From contig QPFY01000009.1 of NCBI GenBank assembly GCA_003665825.1, positions 558,001-622,000 on the forward strand: a stretch of DNA of 64,000 nt, given 5' to 3'. A program made the position numbers and the translations under genes. The notes under the pieces were generated by a model. The model was not told the DNA's origin. It made no database searches and saw only the letters and a list, made by a program, of their open reading frames with translations. Below, in pieces: positions 34,859-47,283 of the stretch (the first letter of the stretch is position 1; each line of letters starts with the position of its first letter). The DNA is from Microbotryum silenes-acaulis. Lineage: Eukaryota; Basidiomycota; Microbotryomycetes; Microbotryales; Microbotryaceae.

Positions 34859-37800
34859 ATGGCCGTGCCATTGTTTGGCCCTCGTCACGCCTATTTACCC
34901 GCTTCGACATCGACTTTGGCCTCTTCGCACCGAGCTTCGTCTTCGTCGTCGGAGCAGGATGACCGCAAGCAGCAGCTCTTCCTAAGGGTCAGTGCAATGT
35001 CCAATGTCTGGTCAAATTTAGCGAGTCGTTTTCTCACTGGAACGCACCTACTCTGTTACAGCTCAAAGCGGTCTGCGTCCCTCTGCTCAATGCAGGTCGA
35101 GCTCAACCGGCTACCGTCGCTTCCACAAGCCAAGTGCTGCATCACCTCAAGCAGCTGTCCAACACCTTGTCCGACATCCCAACACCTCATTTCACCCCTG
35201 CGCTCGCCAACTATGTCTTTTTCCCTCTCTCGTCACTGCTCCAACCGACGACCCTCACCAGAACCGATTCGGTCCTCGAAGCGACCATGCGCACGCTCGC
35301 TACCCTCATTCACAAGTGGACACAAGTCGGCATCGACGATCGAATCAGGACAGAATTGTGGATCATGCTTATTCTCAGGCTCGGTGGGCCACTCGATCCG
35401 GCACGACCCACTAAGCCTTCCGATAGCAAGGGCAAGGCCAAGCAAGATTCTTCCACGGCCGACATGTCCGACGAGCTCAAGTTGGCAATCGTCGCAGCGT
35501 TACTGGAGCTCATTCCTGGTTCAGTCATCGAGGAGGAACTAGTGCCCGAGGAAATGGAGATGGAGCAAGATGATGACCCGCTCGGCGAGTCGATCGACTG
35601 GTCAGCCGACGACCCTTACGCAGCGAACGCGAGCAAGGCCTCCCAAAAGAAAGCCAAACCTCGACGCGAGCAACGAGCTCCCTCGACCTCACCGCCGATA
35701 CCGATCATGTTCCATACGCTCACCACGCTTCTCAATCTCGCATCGATCTCAGTCTCGCTGGTGCGCCTTCAACTCGCCGCTCTTGAGGCTCTAGACGGCC
35801 TCATCCGCTTTCACTTGACTCTGCACCCTGCGCAGCCCGATGCAAAACCATCTATGGGGCAACCAGAGGGACCTTCGCCACTTCTTGCGACCGCCTTACC
35901 CGGAACGGCTTCGACATTATCACGTATTGCTCTTTCGGCTACGTTGTCGGGGGCAATGACATCGTCGAGAGGTCGTCGACAATCGTCCAAAGCCATCGTC
36001 TCGGCACTCGAGGTCCTGACTAATCTGCTCGTACATACCATTGGCGACGACGTCACTGCACGTCTGCGCAAACAGGAATCGTCTCAGAATGGCTTGAGTG
36101 CCACTTTGGAAGAGATTGTCGAATCGTACAAAGAACCAGGGATTGAAGAAGGAGGCGAGGAGGATGACACCGTCTATTCACATGCTCTGATCGTCAAGGA
36201 TCCGCCGCCGACGTATTCGGCACCGGGACCGGTCAAGCCTTCTCCTGCATGGCTCGCCTACACCTTGCGGTCCATCTCGACACTCCTCATATCGCTCTCA
36301 TCGCTCACTTCGCACGACTCTCCCCTCGTGCGAGCTGCGCTGGCGCAATTCTTGTCCACTCTGGAGACCGAATGCGCGGTCACCCTCGAGGAGTATCGTC
36401 GGACGACGCTCGAACTATTGTTGATCCTCTCGGCCGACGATTGGCCAAGCGTGTCCTCGATTGCCGTTTCAGCACTCGGTACGGCCACAATGAGCTCATC
36501 GCATCTCATCCGGGAAGGGATGATTGAACATCTCGGGTCACTTTCTCGTCGACTTCGAGCCAAAGATGATGCGGCCGTCTCGAGATCGTCCAAAGTCGTG
36601 CGCACGGGACTACAGTATCTGCACGACCTAGACCGGCTTCAGCTGTTGGCCGGTCTCGAGAGGTGGAAGTGGACCTTGTTGGACGCGTGCGCTCTCCAGG
36701 ATCTGGAAGGAAGCTCTAACGCACAGACGGCTTCGGGAATGAGATTGGCTTGGATCCAATCTGAACCCTCGGCGTCGAGTGGGCAAGAGACCGAATGGCC
36801 TAGAATCGGTCTCAAGAACGCCGAAGGTCCTCATCTCGTCGATGAGCTGAATGCCTTGTGGAAAGGGATCGGGGAAGCCGCCGCGCGCAGCGAGAAAGAG
36901 GCCGAGATCATCGATGGGTTTTGGGTGGTTGTCGTCGGACCGCGTCGTGGGGAACCGAGTGCTGCGACGGCGATGTGGGCACTTGATGGAGTTTTGCAGG
37001 GGTTCAAAGAGGTCAAGACAACGAAAAGGATGAAGAAGGTCTTGAAGAATCTCGTCAAGGCGGTCTTGGCCCTTTTGGAACAGCTCGAGGAAGGGAAGGA
37101 GGAAGATGTCACATCCAACGAGCCGGCACCCTCGGCGGATCAGCGAACGCTCGTCGAAGAAGCCGACACGCTCAACGTCTCGGTCCAGCACCAACACGGT
37201 CTCAAGATCACGCCGGAGCTCGACAAGTTCAAGCCCGTCACGTCAGCTGTCGTCGCCCGAGATGCGAAGGAGTCTCAACAAGTGTGGCTCCGGTGCTTTT
37301 CACTTCGGATCCTTGCGACGTGCGCGAACCTGCTCGGCTCGTCCTTTCAGCCGCTCCTCCTCTCGGCGCTGTATCATGTGCTCGCCCATCTGTCACCGGC
37401 AGCTCATCCCTTTCTACGCTCGCACTCTCAACATGCCCTCGCGGTCATCTCCGATGCGACGGCGTATGCCGCACCTTCGAACCTCGTCCTCGCCAACGTC
37501 GACTATGTCGTCAACGCCGTCTCGCAGCGCATGTCCGTCACCCGTCTTGACCCTTCCGCTCCGCTCGTCCTCGTCGAAATGATCCGTCTCGTCGGTCCGC
37601 CAATCGTGCCGATGGTTCAAGATCTCGTTGAAGACGTCTTTGAGGCACTGGACGATTATCATGGCTACGACGAGGTCACTGTTGGCCTTTGGGCTGTGTT
37701 GGATGCGTTGATGAGGGTCATGTCTGAGGAAGCTGTCAGTGCCCATGCCGAAGTTGTGAACGGTCGTCAACCTCAAGGCAATCGAGCCGTCTCGGAGTGG

Positions 37801-38685
37801 ACCGAATTCGTGGATTGGTATCGATCTCGCAACGACCCTCCCGAGGAAGAGTTGATGGACAACACAATGCCCGATACGAACCCTCAACGACCCTTTGCCG
37901 AAACGACCCCTGCTCCACCCGAGGACCAAGCCGAGCCTTCCTTCCCTTCGGACGAGACCCAAACACCTGCGGCTCGTCCACAAGAAGTGGCGTCGCAAAT
38001 CATCGCCAAGTCCGTCTACTTCCTCTCCCACTCGTCGCCATTCTTACGCGCTCGCGTCTTGTCGCTTTTGGCTTCGTCGGTACCTCTACTCGCTTTGCGC
38101 TCTCCCTTCGCCTCGGGTGCCGCACCTCCCCCTTTGGCCTCGTCGGCTCGGGAAGCGGACCTCTTGCCCGTGATCCATCGCGCCTGGCCTTACATTCTCA
38201 ATCGGTTCTCCGACCCCGACCCTTCCGTCATCTTCGCTGCAACCGAATTGATCTCCTCCTTAGCCCAACACGTCGGCTCCTTCATGTCGCGTCGAATTCT
38301 CGACGACGTCTGGCCACGGTTCAAAACCCTTCTCGAGCGACAACATGAGCTTGATACGCACCTCGCGTCGAAAGGAGGTTGCTACACTCTATCCTTTAGG
38401 ATTTATCGCGCTTTACTTCACACAATGCTTTGTATCGCACGAGACGTTCCGCTCAAAGAAGAAGTGGTTTGGGACCTCGCGATGACATTGAGGAGGTTCT
38501 TGGCCAGACGAGAACAGGAGGAGTTGAGGTTGATGGCAAGGAGGGTTTATCGTGCGTTGGGCGAAGTCAATCCGGATGCGGTTTGGTTGGTACTTAAGGG
38601 AATGGCGGGGGAGGGGGAGAGTTGGATGGTTTTGAAGGGTGTTGAGTTGGGGGATGAGGTGAAGGGTTTGCTCGCCGAGCTTTGA
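34859..38685 (+). CDS. TTI1: TEL2-interacting protein 1 (TTT complex)
   Basis: Large HEAT-repeat co-chaperone subunit of the TELO2-TTI1-TTI2 complex, which stabilises PI3-kinase-like kinases such as TOR, ATM and ATR. Exons 34859-34987 and 35062-38685 join in phase (1250 aa, within the family range). Conserved features are LKAVCVPLLNAG at the start of exon 2, ANYVFFPLSSLLQPTTLTRT, the central NVSVQHQHGLKITPELDKFK and the C-terminal helical repeats (DLLPVIHRAWPYILNRFSDP, VIFAATELISSLAQHVGSFM). The ATG at 34859 is chosen because it gives a phase-0 exon ending at GTCAGT. Confidence 0.9.
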
Positions 38686-39002
38686 GGGTGAGTTGCTGGG
38701 TTCGGCTTGGGTGAGGGGCGAGCGACGTTTTGCTGACCATGACGGATGATGATGATTTGACAGGTTGCACTTTTCTAGCTATTCTAAGAAGTCTACATAC
38801 CATGGCCCGCAATGCAAAAATGTCCCATAAGGCTCATGATCGTCCGGGAGGTCCGTGCATTTACGAGCCCAAGCCATTTAAGACTGAGACACACACGCGC
38901 GCGCGCACGGCGTCATCGCTGCTGCGCCCAGCTGAGCGCCTCGTCGACTCGTTCCCCTGTCACCACACACTACGATAACCACACCTCCCGAGCTCTCGCA
39001 GA
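38686..39002. other. intergenic region TTI1-VTI1
   Basis: 317 bp holding the TTI1 3' flank and the VTI1 promoter/leader. A short CA/CG alternation (acacacgcgcgcgc) is at about 38890-38906. No gene seen. Confidence 0.6.
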
Positions 39003-40064
39003 ATGGCTGCGGCACAAATGACCCCCGAGTTCCGTACATACGAAGGCGAATACGATGCGGTCAAGCAGAGCGTGCAAGGCAAGATTGATAGGGACGTCGC
39101 TCAGCAGAGAGGAGGTCAGTTTGTCGTGTTCGCTGATAGCTGATAGCTGTTCCGGGGGGGTTCAGACGGCGCATGAGATGCTTACAAGTTGTGGTACTGA
39201 CTTGATGGGTCTTGTTTGGTGTATCTTCTTTGTATTGATCATCCTCCCCGACGCGTACTGCGCCCCACCGCCACCGCCACCACCGCATTCACCCCGACTC
39301 GAACCTGCTCCCGAAACGACACATCCCGCCCATATTCAGAACAACGCAAGGCGACCATCCGACGCATCAACATGGAGCTAGAAGAAGCCGACGAGATTGT
39401 ACGTCGGTCGTCTCTTGATGCGTCCGTCTTATAGCGACTGACGCGGACGATCGAGTGGCCCACAGATCGAGCAGATGGAGATGGAAGCCAGGGGCAAAGC
39501 CGCGTTGATGATCAAAGTACGGCAGTACAAGGGAGAGGTCAAGACGTTCAGGTCCAAAGTGGTACGTCAGAGGTTGGTGTCCCAGGGCAGAAACTTGTCA
39601 CGCTCGAACTCATACCCCGCTCTCTCGCTCCCTCATCTCAGACCGCCCTCTCGGCCATATCGGATCGCGACCTCTTGCTCTCCCAACCTGCCCATTCAGC
39701 CTACACCATCGATGTCGACGACGACGAGATCCCCGGCGTTTCTTCCTCCCAAGCGCAACGCTCCCGCCTCCTCCAATCCACCCAAACGCTCAACAAATCC
39801 GGCGACCGTCTCACCAACTCCCAACGGCTCGCCGCGGAAAGTGAAGAAATGGGCGGTAACATCCTCTCTTCTCTGAGGATGCAAAGGGGGCAATTGGAGA
39901 GTGCGAATGAGGAATTGGAACAGGCCGATGGGTCGATCGCCAAGGCTAGTGTGACGCTCAAAAAGATGGTTCGCTTGGCGTATCGACAAAGGACCATGTT
40001 GGTCGGGTTTGGGATCGCGCTTATGATCCTCATCGTGTTGATCTTATGGCACAAACTCAAGTAA
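39003..40064 (+). CDS. VTI1: v-SNARE Vti1
   Basis: Qb-SNARE for Golgi-endosome-vacuole transport. Exons 39003-39114, 39340-39398, 39466-39561 and 39642-40064 close in phase (229 aa). The N-terminal three-helix domain includes QRKATIRRINMELEEADEI and IEQMEMEARGKAALMIKVRQ. The SNARE helix runs from RSRLLQSTQTLNKSGDRLTN to ANEELEQADGSIAKASVTLK, followed by the C-terminal membrane anchor MLVGFGIALMILIVLIL. Confidence 0.95.
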
Positions 40065-40447
40065 TTTTCTTCTCGAGTCTCGGTGGATGAGAAAAGGTTG
40101 ACGATACCGAATTATCCGATTGTGAGGTCAACTCCTTCTGGGGCTTCTCATTTATCTCCACCCTCTCTGTGCGTCGTTCCGTGTCTAGCCCTATCATTCG
40201 AATTCTATTGTAATATGTCTTTGTTTTGCTCAGTCGTTTCTTTCCCCTCATTTCCGTACACGTGTTATCTTGTTGTAATTGATTGCTTCACTTTCTCGGA
40301 TACCGGTCACGACTTGACTCATCCCGAAGAGCTTTCCGCATGCTGCGGCTTCTCTCGATTACTGCGAGCAGGATGGTAACTAGAGCAGGGCCCCATCTGA
40401 AACCTTTGAAATAAAGAGTACAACAAGTACCACGAACGTGTACTAAC
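40065..40447. other. convergent intergenic region VTI1-MDM1
   Basis: 383 bp of T-rich 3' flanking sequence between the converging VTI1 and MDM1 genes; no supported gene. Confidence 0.6.
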
Positions 40448-43400
40448 TCATGCACGAGAACGGTTCTGCGCGTTAAAACTAGGTAAAGGACGAGGAGGCA
40501 GATTCGCCAATTCGGGGAAGAGGACCGAGATGGCTTCGTCGATGATGGAGTAGATGAGGTGCTGTTAGGTGAGGAGGGGGGTGGGGTCGATCAGTTTGAC
40601 TCGTGGGATGAGTTTCGGCAAGAGACGCTTACTCGATTGAGACGCCGATTTTGCAAGACGGCAAAGAGGCGACGAGCACCTTGACGAGCGTTTGCTCGGC
40701 CGATCAGGTTGGCCGCGATGTCTACACCGAAGCGAAAGCTTAACATGAGCATTACGCTCTTTTGCAGTGTGATAAAAGTACGTACCAGGCATCAACGCCG
40801 ACAACTTGCGATTCGCCGAATCGCGCGTCGCCATCTTTTGAGCCGTCGTCCTCGGCGCTTCAGAAGGCTTGAGTTGACCGCCGGGCCATAGGGCACCTTT
40901 GAGGTTGGAGATGTAAGAGACGAGTTGTTGGGGACCAAAGAGCATCTTGACGCCATCGCGGAATTTACTGTGAGGATTGTCCGCGACTTCAGCTGCTGTT
41001 TGGTTTCAAGCTGTGAGGTGAGGCACATGGCCAGACTCACCGCTCGATGGTCCCGCCGAGAATCTGTTGCAGGATGATCAAGATGGCTTGACGTCTGCAT
41101 TAAATTGACGGTGATCAGTGATTAGTGCGATCAGCTTGACGACGACGAAAGCCTTGCCGACTCACCGCAGCCAATTGTTCTTCTCCTTCAACTGGAAGAG
41201 CACGACAAAAAGATCGCAGATTGGGGCCGTGAAGTAAGTCAAACCTTCTTCGCCGAGTCCCATCGCCAAGGAAAGTTTCGAAGGATCCTTGGTAGCATCG
41301 TCGATCAATTGACCGACGAGATCTTCGTCCTGCACACCCGCTCCTCCGATCCCTGCCATATCCGCAGCTTGTTGCGAAAGGCGGTGGATGATCGTATCCA
41401 TCATCGAGGCCGGGCCAGCCCCGAGCATGTCATCGATTCCGGACGTGACGGTGCGATAGAACGAACGAACGAGTCCTTGACCCGGAAACAGCGATACTGT
41501 CGAGCGCTTAGTCGTGTCGACATCGAACTTGGGCAGGGAGATGTTTTGCTGCGACAAAAACGATCGCAGCTCGTTGCTTTGGCAAATGACAGGTACGCGA
41601 ATGAGGGCCTGCGAAAGCACCAGAGTTAATCCATCAGCTAATGACATTGCACAGGGTAGCAACTGGGAGTCGAACGCACCTGTAGGTACTTTTCAAGCCC
41701 CAGTCTCCGTTGTTCGATGAATCCGTCGTTGTATGAGGTCACGAGTCGCTTCCCTGGAAACTCGAGGTTCCGAGCAGCGACATACTTTTCCCGAAGGTGC
41801 GTATGCAGCGTCGCAAACTCGCTATAGCGGCGTGTGACGATCCAGCCCGAGCCAAACGCTCCATCTTGAGCTAGCTGGTGAACCTCGACAAGGTAGAGCT
41901 GAAAGCTTTGCCCTTCGGCTTGGCCGATCGTCGTTCCAGAGATCGTGACCGTCGTACGACCAGGGACGAGCTTGTTCTCAGATTCCTGCGACTCGAACTG
42001 GCTCTTTTGGAAGGTAAGGGCACGAACCTCGCGTCGAAGACTGTCCCTTGACTTGGTCAGAATTTTGAGCTCAGATGCAATTCCCGTCAACTCGGCCTTC
42101 CTGATCAGAGCTTCGACGACGACTTCTTGGCTGTGTAGCTTGTCCAATTGAGCACCGAGGCGTTCGATCTCGTCCGAGAGTTGCAAGTCGCCAGGAGCCG
42201 CAAGGCGGAGTGCTCGAACGTCGAACTCGGTCTCGTCTGCCTCGTCGAGATCGAGATCATCGATATCTTCTTCATCGTCAAACACCCTCTTGCTGCGGGT
42301 CGGCGGCTCCTCGGGACTGGTCACGATGTGGAGAGGTCCCGACTTGGAGCTCGAGTTCGAAGGGACACGGTGAGAGCGATCGGGTTTTGCAGATGGGACT
42401 TGGGACGGCTTGCGTTGGTGCTTGCTTTGAACGATTTCGCTCGACGAGCGCTGATGTCGTGTACGGAGCCCCTCCTCATTCGGAGTACTAGCTGGTCGAG
42501 CACTAGGCGGCGTCGAGGAGCTCGGGCCGGCTATAGAGCTCCGAGCGTCGGTGGCGAGAATCGAGGTCAACGCCTCTTGGATAGCTTCAATCGTATGCAC
42601 TTGTACCGCTTCATCGTCCGTGAGAGCTGTCCCTCCTTCGGTCGGTGTTCGCTTGAGGGAAAGAGGCGAGTGGTCTAGATCGACCTCATCGTCAAAGAGA
42701 GGAGAGCGCCTCCCCTCAGCCGCTTCAACAGCCGGCGAGGCCATAAGGAATTCGAGCGAGTCCGACATGTTGACAGGCGGTCGACGACGTCCGCCACTTT
42801 GCATCATGGTGGAGTCATAGGATACCAACGAGTCGATCGAGGTCTTTCGACTGAATCCGTCGCCGTCACCGAAAATCCCGTTGTCGGAACCGACCCGCCG
42901 CCCTGAGGGTCTCGAGTCGACCGCGACCTGACGACTGATTTGTGGTGGAGCTGTATCGGTGCGATGCACTAGCTCAGGCTTCGAAGTCAGAATCGTGGGT
43001 GGAGGGGACGACGATCGGCGAGGCGGTAGAGCCGGGGGCAACGGTCTCCGAGCCGGCAGAGTTGGGGGAGAGTTGGACCGCTGCACTTCTGGCGGAGTGA
43101 AGCGTCGAGCCATAGGTGTTTGGGGGTTTGACAATGCACGAGGGCGCGCCGTAGGGCGAGACTCTTCGGGTGAAGCTCGAACTACCGAACCAGTGATTAC
43201 CGAAGGTGAAAAGGTCGGGAGGTCGGCAATCGCTTTGAAGTACAGCGTCGACTTGGCGAAAGGTGGGAAGTCCTCTTCCTCCATGTCGGCTAGAACGTCG
43301 CGCTGAGCAGAGAAGATGGCATGGCGTACTCGGCGCAGCTCAGCTGCGGTGACAGAAGCGCTTGGATCTCGGTCCACAAAGCTTCTGATGACCCGCAGAT

Positions 43401-45289
43401 GCTTCTTATCCGAGTTTAACGAGTTGTGAACCAGATACGTCGCCCAGACCATGAGGATGTCGTCGCGTGCGGTGGCAATGGTGGATGGCGAGGGCGGTCG
43501 CATCAGCGCCGTCTCCTCATCGACACCGGTGCCTTCCAGCGGGTCCTTGAGCCCCTCGACGAGTAACCAGAATTGGACCCGAATTGAGCGCTTTCTTCGT
43601 TCTTGGTACTCCATGAAGTACGAAAGAGCCGTGGGTTGAAGTAGGATGTCACGCAAGGTGACGCCGGAGGAAGGCATTGTCGTACTCGCGACCGTGTCAG
43701 CAACTCTCGGAGGCGCCTGCACATCATCAGACGTCAAAAAAGTTAGTCTGCTTTCATAATATGGGTGCAGCACCCACCACACTCACCTGAGAAGGGTCAA
43801 GGCCTCCAAGTTCGACGATCCGCTTGTCGATCTTGCGTTTCACTGCGTCGAGGCGATCAACAAAGTTCCCTAGCTCGAGCACCTTCACGCCATCGACGAG
43901 CTCGTCGGCCTTCTTCGAAGCTACAAGTCCCGTACAAGCAGAGAGCAAGGGTGATTTAGCGCAATTTAAATGGAGGAACGTCGAACGATCAGTGTACACA
44001 CCAATGGTTGCAGTTGTGCGGCGAATGTGGTTCGTGACATCGCTGCGCAGCCGGCGCGCATCCAACAAGTTGGCGCATTGCGCAATACTCTTGGACCAAG
44101 CGTCAAACTGCTTCGGATTTGTTCGAGCCGAAATCTCTTCGGTCTTGCGAGTCCGACGAAGGGATGGTGTCGCGCGGGGGGAAAGCGCCGTCGGTGAAAG
44201 GGTGATGCCTTGCTTGTCGAGCGCTTCTCGGAATTGGTTGACCATCTTTTGATCGCGAATGGCAGCACCAGCCTTATCTTCGATGAGACGATTCCAGAAA
44301 TCTGGGTCGCTGAGCAGATCGACGACGGGGCCAAGGACCGAGCAGGCGACGATTTCTCGGCACATGATCCGCACTGCGCCGCTGTCGAGTTCGCGATCGG
44401 GAATGATGAACGGTAGGATGTTGCCGATCAGACCACTCAACCATGATTCTTCCGCTGGTTTCGAGTTTGGGCTGGCGATGTTGACAGCGGCATGGAGTTT
44501 GCCAGCTTTGGTTGCGCTCGCGTACCGAGAGGCGAGGAAGAGATCGAGCTCGTCGGATTCAGTCAGTTGCGCATGGACGTCTTGTCCCCTCAAGGCGTGC
44601 TCAGCCGTGCGAAAGGCTTCGAGATGCGCCGAGAAGAGCGGCAAGATCTTTCCGACAACGACATCGGACCAGTCGACGTCATCAACTCGGGAAGCAATCA
44701 CCAGCAGCGCCTCGCGGATGGTCTGTTCGACCGCTTGCGGGAAGCCCGGCGAGTCCGAAATGGACGCATACCATCGCAGGACGAAGTCGCGCATGATGAG
44801 ACTAAGTAGCTCATTGAGGGATGATGATAGCTCAGGTGTTGCACCAGGGAATGGCGGGCGGACGTTCGAAGTTGAAGACTCGAACGAAGCTCGAGTTTGA
44901 AGCACGAGCCATGCGGCAGGCGAGGTGAATACGAGCGGAAGGACTGGTCTCCGATGGTAGCTGCTACTACTCTGTATCCTATCACTGTTCTTTCCAACTG
45001 TGTTGCCGGTCGACGATCCAGCGTTCCATGCAGCGGACGTCGCACCTCCCAAGTCGTTCGAGCCGTCTTGACGATGCGCCTCCGCAAGTCGGCCCAGCAT
45101 CCTGAGTTCGCTCGACCATGTCGCCCATAAGTCCAGTACGACAAAGAGAAGGGCCGTCGATAAAAGAATGAGCGGCGAGCAGATGACGAGGGTCCAAGGC
45201 GATATGACGATCCGGGAGGAGCCATACGCGACGAGACAGGCGAGGGCACCCAGAAGCACCGCCGACCGAGGAGGTACCGAGTTCGACAT
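40448..45289 (-). CDS. MDM1: PXA-RGS-PX-nexin-C protein Mdm1
   Basis: ER-anchored sorting nexin (SNX13/14/25 relative) that tethers ER to vacuole/lysosome and lipid droplets. Exons 45289-43787, 43716-41680, 41608-41166, 41094-41041, 40967-40786, 40721-40633 and 40561-40448 close in phase (1473 aa). Two N-terminal membrane segments (SAVLLGALACLVAYGSSRIV, LVICSPLILLSTALLFVVL) are followed by the PXA domain (LNELLSLIMRDFVLRWYAS), the RGS domain (LRDILLQPTALSYFMEYQER), a Ser-rich linker, a coiled coil, the PX domain (GWIVTRRYSEFATLHTHLRE) and the nexin C domain (AILIILQQILGGTIERKFRD, YSIIDEAISVLFPE). An 80-odd-nt stretch at about 43920-44000 could be a retained in-frame intron (GTGTAC..TTGTAG). 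An upstream in-frame ATG lies at 45412. Confidence 0.93.
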
Positions 45290-45617
45290 CTCGACCAATG
45301 AATCTATGCAGGCCCTCAAGCAGCCCTGATGGCGGTGATTTGCGCCACTCTGTCGGCCGTGCGACGAGCCGAGCCGAGCGGAGGTGGGGAGGGAGAGCAG
45401 CCAGAGGCCCAAGCGCGGTGACGCTCGTGCCTTCGATCAATGTGGGGGCGACACCGGAAGGAGCTTGAGGTGCTCATTATAAGTTGCCGGGCTGCGCCGA
45501 ACCTGACCAGGCCAAGCTTCCTCCGCTTGAGAGATATTCCAACTTCATTGATAGGATTCTGACTTCTGCATCAACATAAAAAGAACAACCTGGTCCGGGA
45601 ACCTCGTCTGCGCGGCG
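45290..45617. promoter_or_regulatory. MDM1 promoter region
   Basis: Sequence between the MDM1 start and the inverted duplication; divergent to the HSP20 promoter. No specific site recognised. Confidence 0.4.
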
Positions 45618-45998
45618 AGCGGCCGGTCCGAAAGAGGGACGGGTCTTCTCACGTGACCTCGGTCGTCCACCTCCGTTGTCCTGTGGGTCATCTCAAAAGG
45701 GCTTACAGACGATAGAAGGTTTAGATTGACATGGCTAGCTTCCCAGCACTCTAGAAATTTGTTGATGCCAGATCTGTGTGGCACATCCAAGTTAGGCCCC
45801 AAACTAAGGTGTGGCAAGATGATAGCGGCCACCGACAAACTGGTGTGGGAGAAGCTGATGGAAGCTTCGTGCAGCTTCGTGCTAGCTAGCCGGCGAGGTC
45901 GAAGCGACCCAGATACTCTCGCCTTGCCGGGAAGACCGAATAACGTGGAAGAAATCCAAGTATTTCTTCGGCTTTCCACGAGCGCGTGAGAGATTTCC

Positions 45999-46016
45999 GA
46001 ACTTTCGACGAGCTTC
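45999..46016 (+). promoter_or_regulatory. heat-shock-element-like site, HSP20 copy 1
   Basis: GAA-ct-TTC with a further TTC ten bases on keeps the 5-bp register of HSF binding units (cGAActTTCgacgaGCTTC). It lies about 340 nt upstream of the HSP20 ATG and is preserved in the second copy. Confidence 0.5.
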
Positions 46017-46205
46017 GATGGAATCGAACGACCTCGAGCGAACGCGCGCGCACTCTCTCTCTTCCTTCTTCCTTTCCCATCACCACCACACCAGACCACT
46101 TTGCACACACTCTGCACCCCACGCTCGAACCAGTAAGTCCATCTCACCTCTTCCTTCACCTTCTCTGCTCTGCTCTGTTCCCTTCCCATCCTAGTTCACC
46201 GCACT

Positions 46206-46242
46206 CCCCTCCATCGATCAAGGCTCGCTGCCATTGACCCCT
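46206..46242 (+). promoter_or_regulatory. two STRE-like CCCCT cores, HSP20 copy 1
   Basis: CCCCT at 46206-46210 and 46238-46242, about 110-150 nt upstream of the ATG. Both are kept in the other copy. This is consistent with general stress control, though the motif is short. Confidence 0.35.
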
Positions 46243-46352
46243 TTAGCGAGCACCCTCGTACGTCGGACGTAGCTGACGTGTGCTTCTCGCACCTTTTGTA
46301 ACCACTTCACAGAGCCCTAAATCACCCTCAAAGTAACTCTCATAGAACAAGC

Positions 46353-46805
46353 ATGTCCTTGTCGCTCTTCCCTCGCCTCACCCACACGGACGACGACTTT
46401 GGCCTCTCCCCCTTCCACTTGTTCGGCCTGCGCCCCAGCGGCCAGAACACGGGTGCGACACGCGACCAAAGTGAACTCGGCTTCTCGCCTCGCGTCAACA
46501 TTATCGAAAAGGGCGGAAAAGCTGAAGCCACGTTCGAACTCGCCGGCCTCACCAAGGACCAAGTCAAGATCATGCTCGACCGTGGTCTGCTCACAGTGTC
46601 CGGCACGGTCCAGTCTGAGGACATGAAGGAGGAGGGAACCTGGCGCGTACACGAACGTCGCACGGGCTCGTTTGAGAGGAGCATCCGCGTTCACCCGTCG
46701 GTGAAGGAGGACGACATCCACGCGAGCATGGAAAACGGCATTCTCAAGGTCGAGTTCCCTCTCGAAACCAAGGAGACCAAGGCGAAGGCAATCAAGATCT
46801 CGTGA
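46353..46805 (+). CDS. HSP20: small heat-shock protein (HSP20/alpha-crystallin), copy 1
   Basis: Intronless 150-aa chaperone that holds unfolding proteins. The N-terminal arm is MSLSLFPRLTHTDDDFGLSP. The alpha-crystallin domain starts near residue 45 (SPRVNIIEKGGKAEATFELA), includes GLTKDQVKIMLDRGLLTVSG and the beta strands RRTGSFERSIRVHP, and holds the family signature MENGILKVEFPL. It ends in KAIKIS with an I-x-I-like tail. The protein is identical to the inverted copy at 58076-58528; the DNA differs at two synonymous sites (GCA/GCT near the end; ATC/ATT in DDIHAS). The lack of introns contrasts with nearly every neighbour and is usual for heat-inducible genes. Confidence 0.97.
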   Translation: MSLSLFPRLTHTDDDFGLSPFHLFGLRPSGQNTGATRDQSELGFSPRVNIIEKGGKAEATFELAGLTKDQVKIMLDRGLLTVSGTVQSEDMKEEGTWRVHERRTGSFERSIRVHPSVKEDDIHASMENGILKVEFPLETKETKAKAIKIS

Positions 46806-47283
46806 ACAGGCCGGCCACACTCGGCTCGTCGCGCATCATTGAGCAGTCGCAGTTGCGTCCCACTTCCTCTCTTGTTTTCGTTCGGAGCTTGCATGGTTTC
46901 CCGGAGTATCTAGATCGGTCTCGGTTTGTCTATTTGTTCTTGCATCGCAATTCAGTGAAGTTTGGGTCCCAATTTGAGCGAACGTCCCTCGTGCGACGAA
47001 GCGTCGGTGTCACTGCGCAGCAGCCAAGGTGTTCGAGTCCTCTGAAATCCACTAAACATCGACGACGGGGAGTACAGTGATAGACCGGACCGATGAAAAC
47101 ACCACCCTTAAACACATATATCAACAGCTCTTCCACTCTGCCATGAGGCCATGAAACCTTGCGCAAATCGACTGTCGAAGCACTCATGAAGCTCGACCGA
47201 TGACCAATTACGATTACAGACCGCTACCAACAATCCAATATCCAGTTAATACATAGCCAATCCAATATTTCCCTACAAACGCA
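46806..47283. other. HSP20 copy 1 3' flank
   Basis: Convergent spacer to the BAH-domain gene, mostly inside the inverted duplication. Compared with the second copy it carries roughly 35 extra nt directly after the shared gaacaggccggccacactcg. No gene seen. Confidence 0.6.

Larger units (their letters stand above)
45618..47226 (+). repeat. inverted duplication, left copy (contains HSP20)
   Basis: About 1.6 kb that pairs in opposite orientation with 57690-59232. It covers the full HSP20 promoter, coding region and 3' flank. Outer parts are roughly 85% alike by eye with small indels. About 46200-46825 (proximal promoter, leader and coding) is nearly identical. No terminal repeats, target-site duplication or transposase frame is visible. 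Boundaries are estimates. Confidence 0.85.

Noticed and set aside
46317..46820. 167-aa open frame antisense to HSP20, mirrored at 58061-58564
   Set aside because: It is preserved only because the HSP20 coding strand is preserved; the few differences between copies change it while leaving HSP20 unchanged.
45618..47226. Transposon origin of the HSP20 duplication
   Set aside because: No terminal inverted repeats, target-site duplication, poly-A tail or transposase/reverse transcriptase frame; promoter and 3' flank are both copied, so retrocopying is excluded.
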